From assembly GCA_026122225.1 (NCBI GenBank), contig JANEZZ010002882.1:1612001-1676000 (forward strand): a stretch of DNA of 64,000 bases. Direction: 5' to 3'. The position numbers and the translations under genes were made by a program. The stretch's first letter is position 1, and each line of letters opens with the position of its first letter. This stretch comes from Heloderma charlesbogerti (Eukaryota; Chordata; Lepidosauria; Squamata; Helodermatidae). Shown here in pieces: positions 43,601 through 55,600 of the stretch. The notes beneath the pieces were generated by a model. The model did not search any database, was not told where the DNA came from, and was given only the letters and a program-made list of their open reading frames with translations.

Positions 43601-46600
43601 CTGTAGACATCATATACCTCGACTTCAGCAAAGCTTTCGACAAAGTGCCCCATGATCTCCTGATGAGCAAACTAGCTCAAAGTGGGCTAGATGAAAAAAC
43701 GATCAGGTGGCTCCACAGTTGGCTACAGAATCAGACTCAAAGAGTGCTGATCAATGGATCTTCTCAAATTGGGGAGAGGTAACAGGCGGGGTACCGCAGA
43801 GCTCAGTCCTGGGCCCAGTGCTCTTCAACATTTTTATTAATGACTTGGACGAGGAGGTGCAGGGAATGCTGATCAAATTTGCAGATGACATAAAATTGGG
43901 CGGGATAGATAATACTTTGGAAGACAGAAACAAAATTCAAAGCGATATTCATAGAATCATAGAATAGTAGGGTTGGAAGGGGCTACAAGGCCATTGAGTC
44001 CAACCTCCTGCTCAGTGCAGGAATCCAAGGCAGAGCATCCCTGACAGATGGCTGTCCAGCCTCAGCTTGAATGCCTCCAGTGTGGGAGAGTCCACCACCT
44101 CCCTAGGTCATTGGTTCCATTGTCGTATTGCTCTAACAGGACGTTTTTCCTGATGTTCAGCCAGAATCTGGCTTCCGGTCACTTGAGCCCATGATTCCGT
44201 GTCCTGCACTCTGGGACGATCAAGAGATCCTGGCCTTCCTGTCTGTGACAACCTTTCAAGTACTTGAAGAGTGCTATCAAGTCCCTTCAAGTACTCTTCA
44301 AGTACCCTATTTGTCCAGGGCTGTTCAGGGCTTTGAATCTCTCCTGGGGAGAAAGTTAACTAGTGAAGTTGGCTGCACCACATTTATTTGAACACAGGAT
44401 CTCCCTGATCACCTTGTGCCACTGGGTAGAATGTGAGGTTTGTTTTCATCAGATGGCCAAAGAGACAACATCCAAATAAGAGTTTTTTTAAAATTATGCT
44501 CCTCAGTAGCAAGGGCAGCAGACCATAATTCCTTGCACCATAGAGGGAATCTTCATATAATCATAGAATTGCGTGGCCGGTAGTAGACTCCGACCACCAG
44601 GTTCCTTTTATTCTTTGCTCCATTTATTTTGATCCAGATGCTCTCGTTAGGGCTACCAAGCTCATCCTCCTGTATTTCTGTGCAGAGGTATGTATTTTCC
44701 ACATACAGTGCAACCCCACCTCCCTTTCTGTTCTTCCTGTTCTTTTTGAACAAGTTATATCCTTCAATTGCGGTATTCCAGCCATGAAGGTCATCCCACC
44801 AAGTCTCAGTTATACCTATCAAGTCATATTTTCCCTCTTGTATTAAGAGTTCAAGTTCGTTCTGTTTGTTTCCCATACTCTGGGCATTAGTATATAGACA
44901 TCGAAGACCATGTGCATCATAGTCTAGCTCTCTTCCTACATGTGTCTGAAGACTACTGCTGGGCACTGTTAGAGCTGTTCTCTCTGTTGCGATGCATGAG
45001 CCTTCGTCCACTGAATGTCCCCAACTTCGTCCCCAACTTTACATCTCCCTTCCCCGTAGGATTCACTTTAAAGCCCTCCTGATGATGTTCTTCATGCTGT
45101 GGCCAAACACATTCTTCCCATCCTTTGTGAGGTGCAACCCATCCCTTGCCAACAGCCCATCTTCCAGGAAGTATAGCCAGTGGTCCCAGAATCCAAGTCT
45201 CTTGCACTGGCACCACCTTCGTAGCCAGTCATTCACCCGGAGTATTTTTCGTTCCCTTTCTATCCCTCTTCTAACTACTGCAAGTATGGATGAGAAAACT
45301 ACCTGGGCCCCAAAGTTCTTGAGTTTCCTTCCCAAAGCTTCAAAGTCTGACGTGATTTCTTCGTCGCTCCACTTGGCGGTATCATTTGTTCCCACATGGA
45401 TGAGAAGAAAGGGATACCTGTCAGTGGGCTTTATGAGTGCAGGCAACCTTTCAGTCACGTCCCTAATCCGTCCTCCCGGGAGACAACATACCTGGCGAGT
45501 CCACGGGTCTTTGCGACATACTTGGGTCTTGATCCCATGCAGCAAGGAGTCTCCCACTACTACCACTCTTCTCTTCTTCTTGTTGTAGGCCTGGGTTTCA
45601 TCGCCTCTGCTTGACTGACCTTCAGCCTCTTGCTCACTCTCATGCAGGTTCCCCTGTAATTCTTCCTCTGCAGGCTGTCCTCCAGTCTCATCCTCAAGTA
45701 CCTGGAATCGGTTCCACAGCTCCATTGCTTCCACTGGCATCTAGTTCTTCTTCTCCTGTCACCCTTTTCCAAGGAGTATCCCCTACTGCATTTTTCCTCA
45801 CCTCAGCATTTCCCACTTCTGCCTCAGCTTGCTGTCGCTCTTCAAGCTTCTGGTCTTCACTTTGCTGCTGTAGTTAATCTTCCTGGTCCCACAGACAGAC
45901 CACCCTTCTATTTTTATCTAGCACAGTTGTCTAATAGGATTATAACAAAATGTTGGTCCCTTGTTGGTTGGACACCTTTTATGTCAATAAACAAAGCCTA
46001 TTAATGAATACCTCTGGTTTACATAAACTTTACAGTCATATTTGTCCTTAAGTTGTTATACCATGGCTGTGCTAGTCTTCTCTTTTTGCTAAGCTACATA
46101 TTTGCTGGATTCCATTTGTATTGTTAAGGATGATCCATCTCCCCATTACAGCATGTTATGTGCCCCAGTCATCTTGAACAGTGCCACGTTCCTCTTAGAT
46201 ACTGCAGACAAATGGCTAACCACAAACCGGGGGCTGTTACGTGACCAAATTTCAAAGTAGACACTGCTGCATCTCCAAGTTTTTGGCTCTTCAGTGAAAT
46301 ACTATATTAAGCTTACTTTTAGAATAGTAGTAGAATAGTATAGTAGGGTTGGAAGGGGCCTACAAGGACATCGAGCCCAACCCCCTGCTCAATGCAGGAA
46401 TCCAAGTCAGAGCATCCCTGACAAATGGCTGTCCAGCCTCGTCTTGAAGGCCTCCAGTCAAGTGTGGGAGAGCCCACCACCTCCCCAGGTAATTGGTTCC
46501 ATTGTCATATTGCTCTTACAGTCAGGAAGTTTTTCCTGATGTTCAGCCGGAATCTGGCTTCCGGTCACTTGAGCCCATGATTCCGTGTCCTGCACTCTGG

Positions 46601-49600
46601 GATGATCAAGAAGAGATCCTGGCCTTCCTCTCTGTGACAGCCTTTCAAGTACTTGAAGAGCGCTATCATATCTCCCCTCAGTCTTCTCTTCTCAAGGCTA
46701 AACATGCCCAGTCCTTCCAGTCTCTCTTCATAGGGCTTTGTTTCCAGTCCCCTGATCATCTTTGTTGCCCTCCTCTGAACCCTCTCCAGTTTGTCTGCAT
46801 CCTTCTTAAAGTGTGGTGCCCAGAACTGGACACAGTACTCCAGATGAGGCCTCACCAGTGCTGAGTAGAGGGGAACTAGTACTTCCCGGGATTTGGAAGC
46901 TATGCTTCTATGAATGCAGCCCAAAATAGCATTGGCCTTTTTTGCAGCCACATCACACTGTTGGCTCATATTCAGCTTGTGATCGACAACAATTCCAAGA
47001 TCCTTCTCGCTTGTAGTGTGGTTGAGCCACGTATCCCCCATCTTCTAACTGTGCATTTGGTTTCTTTTTCCTAGGTGCAGAACTTGGCATTTGTCCCTAT
47101 TAAATGCCATTCTGTTGTTTTCTGCCCAGCGCTCCAGTCTATCCAGATCACTTTGAACTGTGTTTCTGTCTTCCAAAGTATTAGCTATCCCGCCCAATTT
47201 TGTGTCATCTGCAAATCTGATCAGCATTCCCTGCACCTCCTCGTCCAAGTCATTAATAAAAATGTTGAAGAGCACTGGGCCCAGGACTGAGCCCTGCGGT
47301 ACCCCACTCGTTACCTCTCCCCAGTTTGAGAAGGTCCCATTGATAAGCACTCTTTGAGTCTGATTCTGTAGCCAACTGTGGAGCCACCGGATCGTTGTTT
47401 CATCTAGCCCACTTTGAGCTAGTTTGCTCACCAGGAGATCATGGGGCACTTTGTCGAAAGCTTTGCTGAAGTCGAGGTATATGATGTCTACAGCATTCCC
47501 ACAGTCTACAAGGGAGGTTACTTGATCAAAAAATGAGATCAGATTTGTCTGGCAGGACTTGTTTTTGACAAATCCATGCTGGCTTCGAGTAATCACGGCA
47601 TTGTTGTCAAGGTGCTTCCAGATGGATTCCTTTATCATCTACTCCAGAATTTTCCCAGGGATTGATGTCAGACTGACTGGTCTGTAGTTCCCAGGTTCCT
47701 CCTTTTTACCCTTTTTGAAGATAGGGACAATGTTAGCCCTCCTCCAGTCATCTGGCACTTCATCCGTCCTCCATGATTTCTCAAAGAGAATAGACAGCGG
47801 TTCTGAGAGTTCTTCTGCCAGTTCCTTTATTACTCTAGGATGCAGTTCATCTGGTCCTGGAGATTTGAACTCATTCAAAGTAATTAGGTGTTCCTTGGCC
47901 ATATGCCTATCGATCTCAAGCTGCAATCTTGCCCCTTCAGCCTGTACTTCGCCTTTGCCAGGGGGGTCATAGACCCTCTTTTGGGAGAAGACTGAGCCAA
48001 AGTAGGAATTGAGCACCTCTGCCTTTTCTTTGTCATCTGTTATCGTTTTGCCATCCTTATTTAATAGCTGAACCACCATTTCTTTCCTCTGCCTTTTACT
48101 ATGCACGTAGCTGAAGAAAGCCTTTTTGTTGTTTTTAGCATCCCTTGCTAACCTCAGGTCGTTCTCAGCTTTAGCCTTCCTGACGCCATCCCTGCAATTC
48201 TGTGCTATCTACCGGGACTCTTCCTTTGTTACTTGACCTTCTTTCCACTTCCTATGTGTGTGCTTTTTTGTTTTCACGTCATCCCTAAGCTTTTTGTGAA
48301 GCCACATTGGCTTCTTCTGTTGTCTTCCACCTTTTCTTCTTGTTGGAATTGTTTGTGATTGTGCCTTGAGAATTTCCTTTTTTAAAAGCTCCCACCCATC
48401 TTGGACTCCTTTTCTCATTAGCGTCGCTTGCCATGGGACCTTACTGATCATTGTTCTTACTGATCCTTTAGTCATGAAGGATTCCCCTATGCATGCCTAA
48501 CCTATGGGTATCAGAATAAACTAGGAGTGCCAATTTCACTGGGCAGCAGCACCACAAATTGCATGCTAGACACCAGAAAATATGAATAACGAAGTGTGCA
48601 AATAACCAATGGGATAAACTGCAATTCAGTTTATGTCTGCTGCTACTAGACAGATTCCTTCCACCAAGTTCAACAGATTATTATTACTATTGTGTCAGGT
48701 CTGCCTGTCAAGTTTTAATTCCTAGTAACAGCTGAGGGTTTTTAGCATGCAATATTAAGAACCACTCCATGTCATGAATCAGTATTTGGAATTGGTGTCA
48801 ACTCGATTAAAAATCAAGTGTTTAAGACATCTTTCACCACTCAGATTTTTGCTTGTCTACTTCTTCTTGAATCAACATAAAAACATACTGAAGCTTCCCC
48901 ACTTCTTCTACTATCAGATGCTGCGTGTCCCATTTCCCTGCTCCTTGAAACTCCACTGACTTACACGCTGTTATCCCCTTGGCTCCGGGTGTGGTAAGTT
49001 CGCCGACCTGCAGTCTTTCCATTCCGAAGCTCCACAGCAGGCAATTCTTTGAAGTAGCGACAGAACTGCTGAATGTTACTGTTGAAAGAAGGAAATGTGA
49101 ACCAGAAGCATGTAGCATGAAGGGCAGGAAAGAAAGTGAAGGACAACTGTTTCCTTTGTGAGTAACTCAGCAATGAATAGCTGTAGAACAGCTTTTTTTA
49201 AAAAAATACACCACATGATGTGAACCTTCTAGAATTGTATCTGGCATTCCTGCATGTTAACGCACTTGAAATGAACATGCACAGAACATATCTGCATTAT
49301 GGATTCTCTTTTTCAACACCACGAGTGATACAATTTGCAAAATATATTCTAGAATTATGCCAGGTAAACATATGCCACTGGTGGGAATACAAACTGACAA
49401 ATGAGTAGAGGTACAAAACTGGGTAATATGGGTATAAGATGCAGACACTCTTGTGTGCTCAGTTCAGATGCACAGTACTTAGCAGTCTAGCTGAGACGAC
49501 GAGACTCATAACACATCACAGGGTATGCAGATAACAGCCCAAGAAACCAGTTAAGGAAATGGCATTTTATCCGAACAAACAAGAGTACCTGAGTGACTGA

Positions 49601-52600
49601 AGAATTGCATTCATAAAACACGTGTTCCCCAGATTCCTAAGGCCTGTAGCACACAGGGCTGTGGTGCTCCCCTGTGAACCAGAGCAATTAAAAAAATTAA
49701 TCCGCTTTGAGGGAGGGTTACACAAAAGCAGACACCTATACCAAGTTTTAAAGTATTAAATGTTCAGCCAATGTTGATAAGCTGCAGAGAATTTAGAACA
49801 CAGGAAGTCAAAGACTTGATTCAGACACATCGGGCTTCAGACTGCTCATAAAAGGGCTGTCACAAACTGAGGCCGCCCAGTGCCCACAGGAAACACGAGA
49901 TCATATAATGAATGTGTTCATGTGATTCCAGCTGGGTTGAGACCCCTGGTGGCCCAGCACACTCTCATGGGCAAATACAGAATGAATAAATAAGTAATAC
50001 AGATAGGTAAAGCCAACTTCTCTTATTAGGCCAATTTGAGTAAATAAAACAGTATTTATTATTTGTTATATTTACATCCTGCCTGTAAGGTAGGTTAGGC
50101 AAGGAGATAGTGGCCACTTTCGCGCAGAATGTCAGAATTGCAGAGAATTCTAGTTTATTGTTCACGAGCAGCATGCTAGTTTACATCGCTCCCACTTGGC
50201 TCCTCCCACCAACAGGAATGGCCACAGTACCCAGCAACACACCAGGAAGAAAAAGCTTAGCATTGCATCTGAACACTCCCCTAAAGAGCCAGGAATCAGA
50301 TACCAACTTCAAACCCTGGCTTCAGACGCTGGCTTGTTAAGGGAGCGTCAAACTAGGAGTCCCAATCCAGATGCACTGCCTAGCTTTTTCTTCCTGGTGA
50401 GTTCCTGGTTACCACAGCCACTCCCACTGGCAGGAGGAGCCAAGCAGGAGCGAACAGGCAGTGTATATTACTTGGCAGATTGTTGTGTGTGAATCTGGCC
50501 CGTGAATTGGTTCAAGGTCTCACAAGGAGTCTTATGCAAAGCAGAGATTTGAACCCTTCTTTCTTTGAGGCAGAACAAAGAAAGTAGCTAGATATCAAGG
50601 TTCCCTGGACAATAAGACATAATACAAGTTCAAAACATTTTTGCCAGCTGAAATAGTCACCTATTTGGCAGAGGCTTTAGTATTCAAAACTAGATATACA
50701 ATGACTAGCTTATTCCAAACCAGAGTTAGAAGCATGTGCACCATCAACATTGAAAATGTCATCCAGGGACCTTCAGGCAAGAACACATTAGAAAGCTACA
50801 CTAAGAGCCCATGACATTTACTTGGAAATGAGCTCCATTGATTAATGAGATTTGCTCCAAAGCTATCAAGCTAGGATTGCAGGCTCAGTGAGCCTATAAA
50901 CAATTATGCTGTACCTACATTTATTTTTAACAATTTGCTGTTTAAGGAGGAGTTTTCCAGAAGTCTTCTTTTCCTATGTCGGTCTGCTGTAAAAGCTGAA
51001 CTGTAGTAAAGGAATAAATTACTTGTTAAGACATGTTAAGGAACTCAGAGAGAACACACTAAAGATAAACTTGGCCATGATGTCTTAAAAACTGCATAGT
51101 CCCATCTCCAATGTTTCCTTTACATGCAACAGAGACCTATCATTGGTTACGGAAACTACAGTACAAAATTAAGAGCTATCTTTAAATAAAATTTCCATAT
51201 TCCCCTAGAGCATAGGCTTAAACCCAGTTCTGTTTTCAATAGCATGTAATCATACAATACCCAAATTAATCTGATTAGGTTATACTACAGCAGGCACCCG
51301 CAAGCATGACCTAATTAACTTCCAATCTAAAATAACAAACTGCTTTCTCGATCAAAGGCCCCTTGGCAGAGAATTCCCACAAGAGTCCATCTTTGCTCAT
51401 ACAACTGTTGTTCTAAACATGACACTTAAGTTCGCCAAAGCCAGCCAATTGAAAATACGCAACATCTGGAACTTCCTAACCGACTTCTGGTTTTGGATTC
51501 CAGGTCAGCCCAAGACATTCTGGTGTCTAAGCCTACCTAAGGTGACAGGTCTTCAAGCACCATTCAGGTGTCATAGTGGAAGGCCAATATCACAAGTGGG
51601 TACATTGCACCAGAAACTTTGGTGGTGCAGTTCCCATAGGATCTGCACATGACCATGGTGTGCTCATGCGCAGATCCCATTCATTCCAATGAGGTCTGCA
51701 CCAGAGAATTTCCCAGTGGATTGTGTTCTGCGTTAGCTAGCGGAAGGCAGGGCACAGCTGGATTTTGAGTATGTATGTATAAGGACAAACTGCTAAAAAG
51801 GAATGCCATCACAATGGTACATTACTTTCAGACAAAGCTAGGCGCATATAACTTACTTTTCCAAATTTTGAAGGTGCTCTCGGACTTTCTGTACCAGGCC
51901 AAGCTTGGTGTCATTGACTACAAAGTCATCACAGCGATAACTGTGGAGAGGATACACATAGATCAGCAAACAGATAGGTTTCAGCACAGCTTGGATCATC
52001 ATGACGCTTATGCTCACCTAGCCTGGGCTTGTTGAACTATACAGCAATATATTAAGAAGTGGATGTTACAAGAACTAAAAGGCAAATAGCATGCACGGCC
52101 TCCTTTCAGATATTGTATTTTTATATTGTATTTTTAATTGTTTTAATCTTTGTTAACTGCCCAGAGAGCTTTGGCTGTACAGAAATGTAATAAATAAATA
52201 AGTAAATGTCGAGCCACAGAAATGTTCCCGCCCTTAATATCTGAATAGGTAGCACCTTTAAGAAGCTCCACACAGTACAATAGAAGGAAACAAGTGAGAC
52301 CTGCAACAAAATGTTGCAGTATATCCTCTCCTCCTCATAGGAGTGTTCCTGTTCAGGGTTCCTGCCAGCTAGCACAATAACCTCCTCCAAGACACTACAA
52401 GCTGTAAGGAGCTCAAGCAGGGCATTCTACCACCCACCCAATTTTCCTTTTGCTACTGACATTCAACATTCCATGGCTACCGAGCATGCTTAATCCTCAC
52501 TGGGCTGGGGGGAGGGGGTTGTACTTCTGCAAACCACATGGTTCCCGCAAGCATGTCAATACCCTTCTCATTACCGAGTGGCCTGTTTTGGCTCCAGTGC

Positions 52601-55600
52601 TTTCAGCTCTCAAGTGATACAAGCTCAAGATGTGTATTTCCACTTAACTAAAAATAGTCACATTGCTTTCAGAGGCTACTCCTACAGAACATTTCTGTAG
52701 CTGATGACATTCTGCCCACCAAAGAATCCTCTATAGATGTCACATTCCTAAGCAAGAGATACTGCAGTGAGCAGTCGGCACGGACACACAAGCATTGTGG
52801 AGAAAGGAATGCCCTACCTGAGACACCGAGAGAGCAGATATTACTGCTGCTAACACCAGCACACGCTGCTCCGTATGCTAGCACTTTAACCTATTTCTTT
52901 ACAACAGGGACTTTCAGTAATTTAGTAGGTTTCTTCTAAATTCGCACTACCTTAAGTGATAGCACACCGATGAACTGGGGTAGCAATTGTGGACGCAATT
53001 TGTTACACAGTACACTATCATGGCATGGTTTACTAAAACTGTTTCTAGCACATGTGGATCCAGAAACAGATCTTTAAAATCATAATAGGTATTTATTTAA
53101 AATGTAAACTTACTAAACTTATTAGTTTAACATTTTTGCCACAGTACAATAGCTATTTGGCCCATGAGTAATGTTCTAACAGTAATTCTGCTTTTGTTTC
53201 TGGTTACAGTATTCACTTCCTCATAATTACACTACTACCAGCACCCCACACATGGCACAACCTCAGCGTCACAGCAGCTGAAGGAGTGGTTAAAAACAGG
53301 AAGGACTAGACAAGTCAGTAACACCTTTCCTGCTTGGAAATGCAATTGCCACAACTGTATTGTGGGCTGGAAGCCTTTGAAAATGTCAGGAAGTGACTGC
53401 AAGACAAATCACAGCAGATGTTGATACTATAAAGCAACTACGAAATGGAAAGCTACATGGCCTCCTGCCAAAGGTCAATGCATGAAAAGTCAAAACCTCA
53501 TTACGAGACCCCAATGGAACTCTGAAAACAAAAAAGCCATATTGAGTAATATTAGTGAAATGCTCAAATTTTAGTACCATGCTACATACCACAGAAGCAG
53601 GAAAGCATCAACTGACCAGCTATGATTCAACAACCAAGCCATACTCAATGATAAAGCATGATGTATAGACATCTAAAATACTTTCCTTCTTGCAATTAAC
53701 AAATAATACATCATGTGCCAAGATGTTTTTAAATGTGCTCTACAGATATAGTAAGCATCCCTTTTAAAGTTTCTGTCAAGCATTCTACTTAACACTTTAT
53801 TATTTTTTTAGCACCTTTGGTTCTAAGACCTTGCACCTCATGGTCCCCTAATTGCCAAAAATAGCTTAAGTCAAGTTGTGAGGTGAATGCACAGCACAGC
53901 TGATATTTCTAATTTTTTCTTCACAAAGTCAAGTAATACTTCTGCTTTAAAACAACATGTATTCACATTCTGCCTAGTTCCCCATACCCTCTCCATCAAC
54001 ATCAGGAACAGGCAGTTTGTTCAGCACTGAAGGTCAAGATTGGAAAGGTATTGTGAGCTGGAGAACTGAAGCAAAAATGGACACTAGAGGGCTGGAACAT
54101 TGAGGTAACATAGCAAAAGCATGATAAGAGAAAGGAGCTCTCTATGACTGCTGAACTATAGAACTCTTTCCCCTACATACTTCCCCCAAACTCTGAGCCT
54201 GAGATCTTCCAAGGCATGATAAATCCTTTTGTTTCGGTGAGCTTTTAATGGCCAAGGTTAAACAGATATATTTTAATCCAGTAAAATGCTTTCCTAGAGA
54301 GTCTACCAAGCAGGCCATCTGAGGCCAGACTGAACTAGATAGGTTTGTTTAGTTTAGTAAGTGGGACACAGGGCGCCTCAAGGGAGGCAAGCGGGATGGG
54401 AACAGCTGCTTTAAACTCACAAGCTAAGCTTATAACACATCCCTGCTGTCCCACTGACAACACAACAGGGAAATGCCTGAGAATGGCTGCACCAAGCAAG
54501 GTGTGCAGTTTTTGCTCATGTAGCCAAGGCAAATCACATGGTTACCTAGCAGGCTAACAATGCCCCCTTACCCCCAAGGGAGTGGCTTCCACTAGAGTGA
54601 TCTTTCTGTAACCAGTCTGCCCTAACCATGTGGGTGGACAATATACACATTATCCAGAGAGGCAAGAAGCAGCCAAAGAGATAGCAGGTATCAATGACCA
54701 CTGGTCCCATGCAAATTAAGCCTTTGACAAACGATGGGAAGGGGGGACATGGTGATGGCTTGCACAATGCAATAATGCTGTGGTCTGGATATGTGAAGAT
54801 GTAAATCAAAGATATGAAGGGGGGGGGAGAGAGAGAGAGAGAGAGATGGATGCACACATGAGAGACCTCAAAGAATGGCCATATTTAAACCAGCTTTATA
54901 GGAGTTAATTTAATGAATACTTTATTGAGAGGTTACAGAACTGAGGCTTGATTCAAACATAATACTGAACTACATACCTGGAAGGAGTTTCTCACTCATG
55001 TCCTCCCTCCTTCTCTTCCCCTTAGGGATGGCGGAGAATTTCTCCACGAATCTCGGGGAGGCCGAATGCCAACGCATTCGGCCCCCCGAAATTGGCGGTG
55101 AAATTCTCCGCCACCCCCCTGACACCCCCCCGGGATGGGACTTACTCCCTCGAATGTCCCTCTCAGCGGCGGGTCCTGGCGGCGGTTCAGCGGGGGCGGT
55201 GGCCGGTCTTCCGACCGTCTGCCGCTACTGCCATTACAAAGTGAATTAAAAAAAAACACCTACGTAACGATTTACATAGCCTATCATGGCTAGATTTCCA
55301 AAGTCAGCCGTGATAGGCTACGTAAATTGTTACGTAGCCTATCACGGGTGACAATGAAAAAAAAAAAAGCACGTATGCAAATGGCAGCGCCCATGGGCGC
55401 CGCCATTTGCGTACGTGTTTTTTTTTCTTTCTTCAAAGTCACCCGTGATAGGCTACGTAACGATTTACGTAGCCTATCACGGCTGACTTTGGAAATCTAG
55501 CCGTGATAGGCTACGTAAATCATTACGTAGCCTATCACGGGTGTGTGTGTGTTTTTTTTAATTCACTTTTTTATTTCGCGGCCGGGGAGATGGGGCGCTT

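Larger units (their letters stand above)
44557..45900 (-). mobile_element. Internally deleted CR1: ORF1 and endonuclease fused to the 3' tail
   Basis: The minus strand carries CR1 ORF1 (45740-45063) and the ORF2 endonuclease (45011-44571), then jumps at YYRPR directly to AATTCTATGATTATATGAAG, which resembles the CR1 terminal repeat. The reverse transcriptase is missing. The 5' limit near 45900 is approximate. Confidence 0.75.
48965..51000 (-). other. USP3: USP3 linker and catalytic Cys-box exons
   Basis: Exons 51000-50919 (82 nt, basic linker [17 protein letters not shown]), 49671-49589 (83 nt) and 49078-48965 (114 nt). The middle exon holds the USP Cys box [18 protein letters not shown], with the nucleophilic Cys in NTCF. 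The third encodes [20 protein letters not shown] and the TRSQGDNS segment. Phases join cleanly (AAT|GGG, then AG|T). The middle exon's donor and acceptor are normal GT-AG. Confidence 0.95.

Noticed and set aside
42787..43782. 331-codon open frame as a host gene
   Set aside because: It is CR1 reverse transcriptase with a nonsense codon upstream and a frameshift downstream, matched by another broken copy on the opposite strand.
55240..55568. Repeated GTGATAGGCTACGTAA units as a CRISPR-like array or satellite
   Set aside because: Copies are inverted and symmetric about one centre with no regular spacers, which fits a fold-back transposon in a vertebrate intron.
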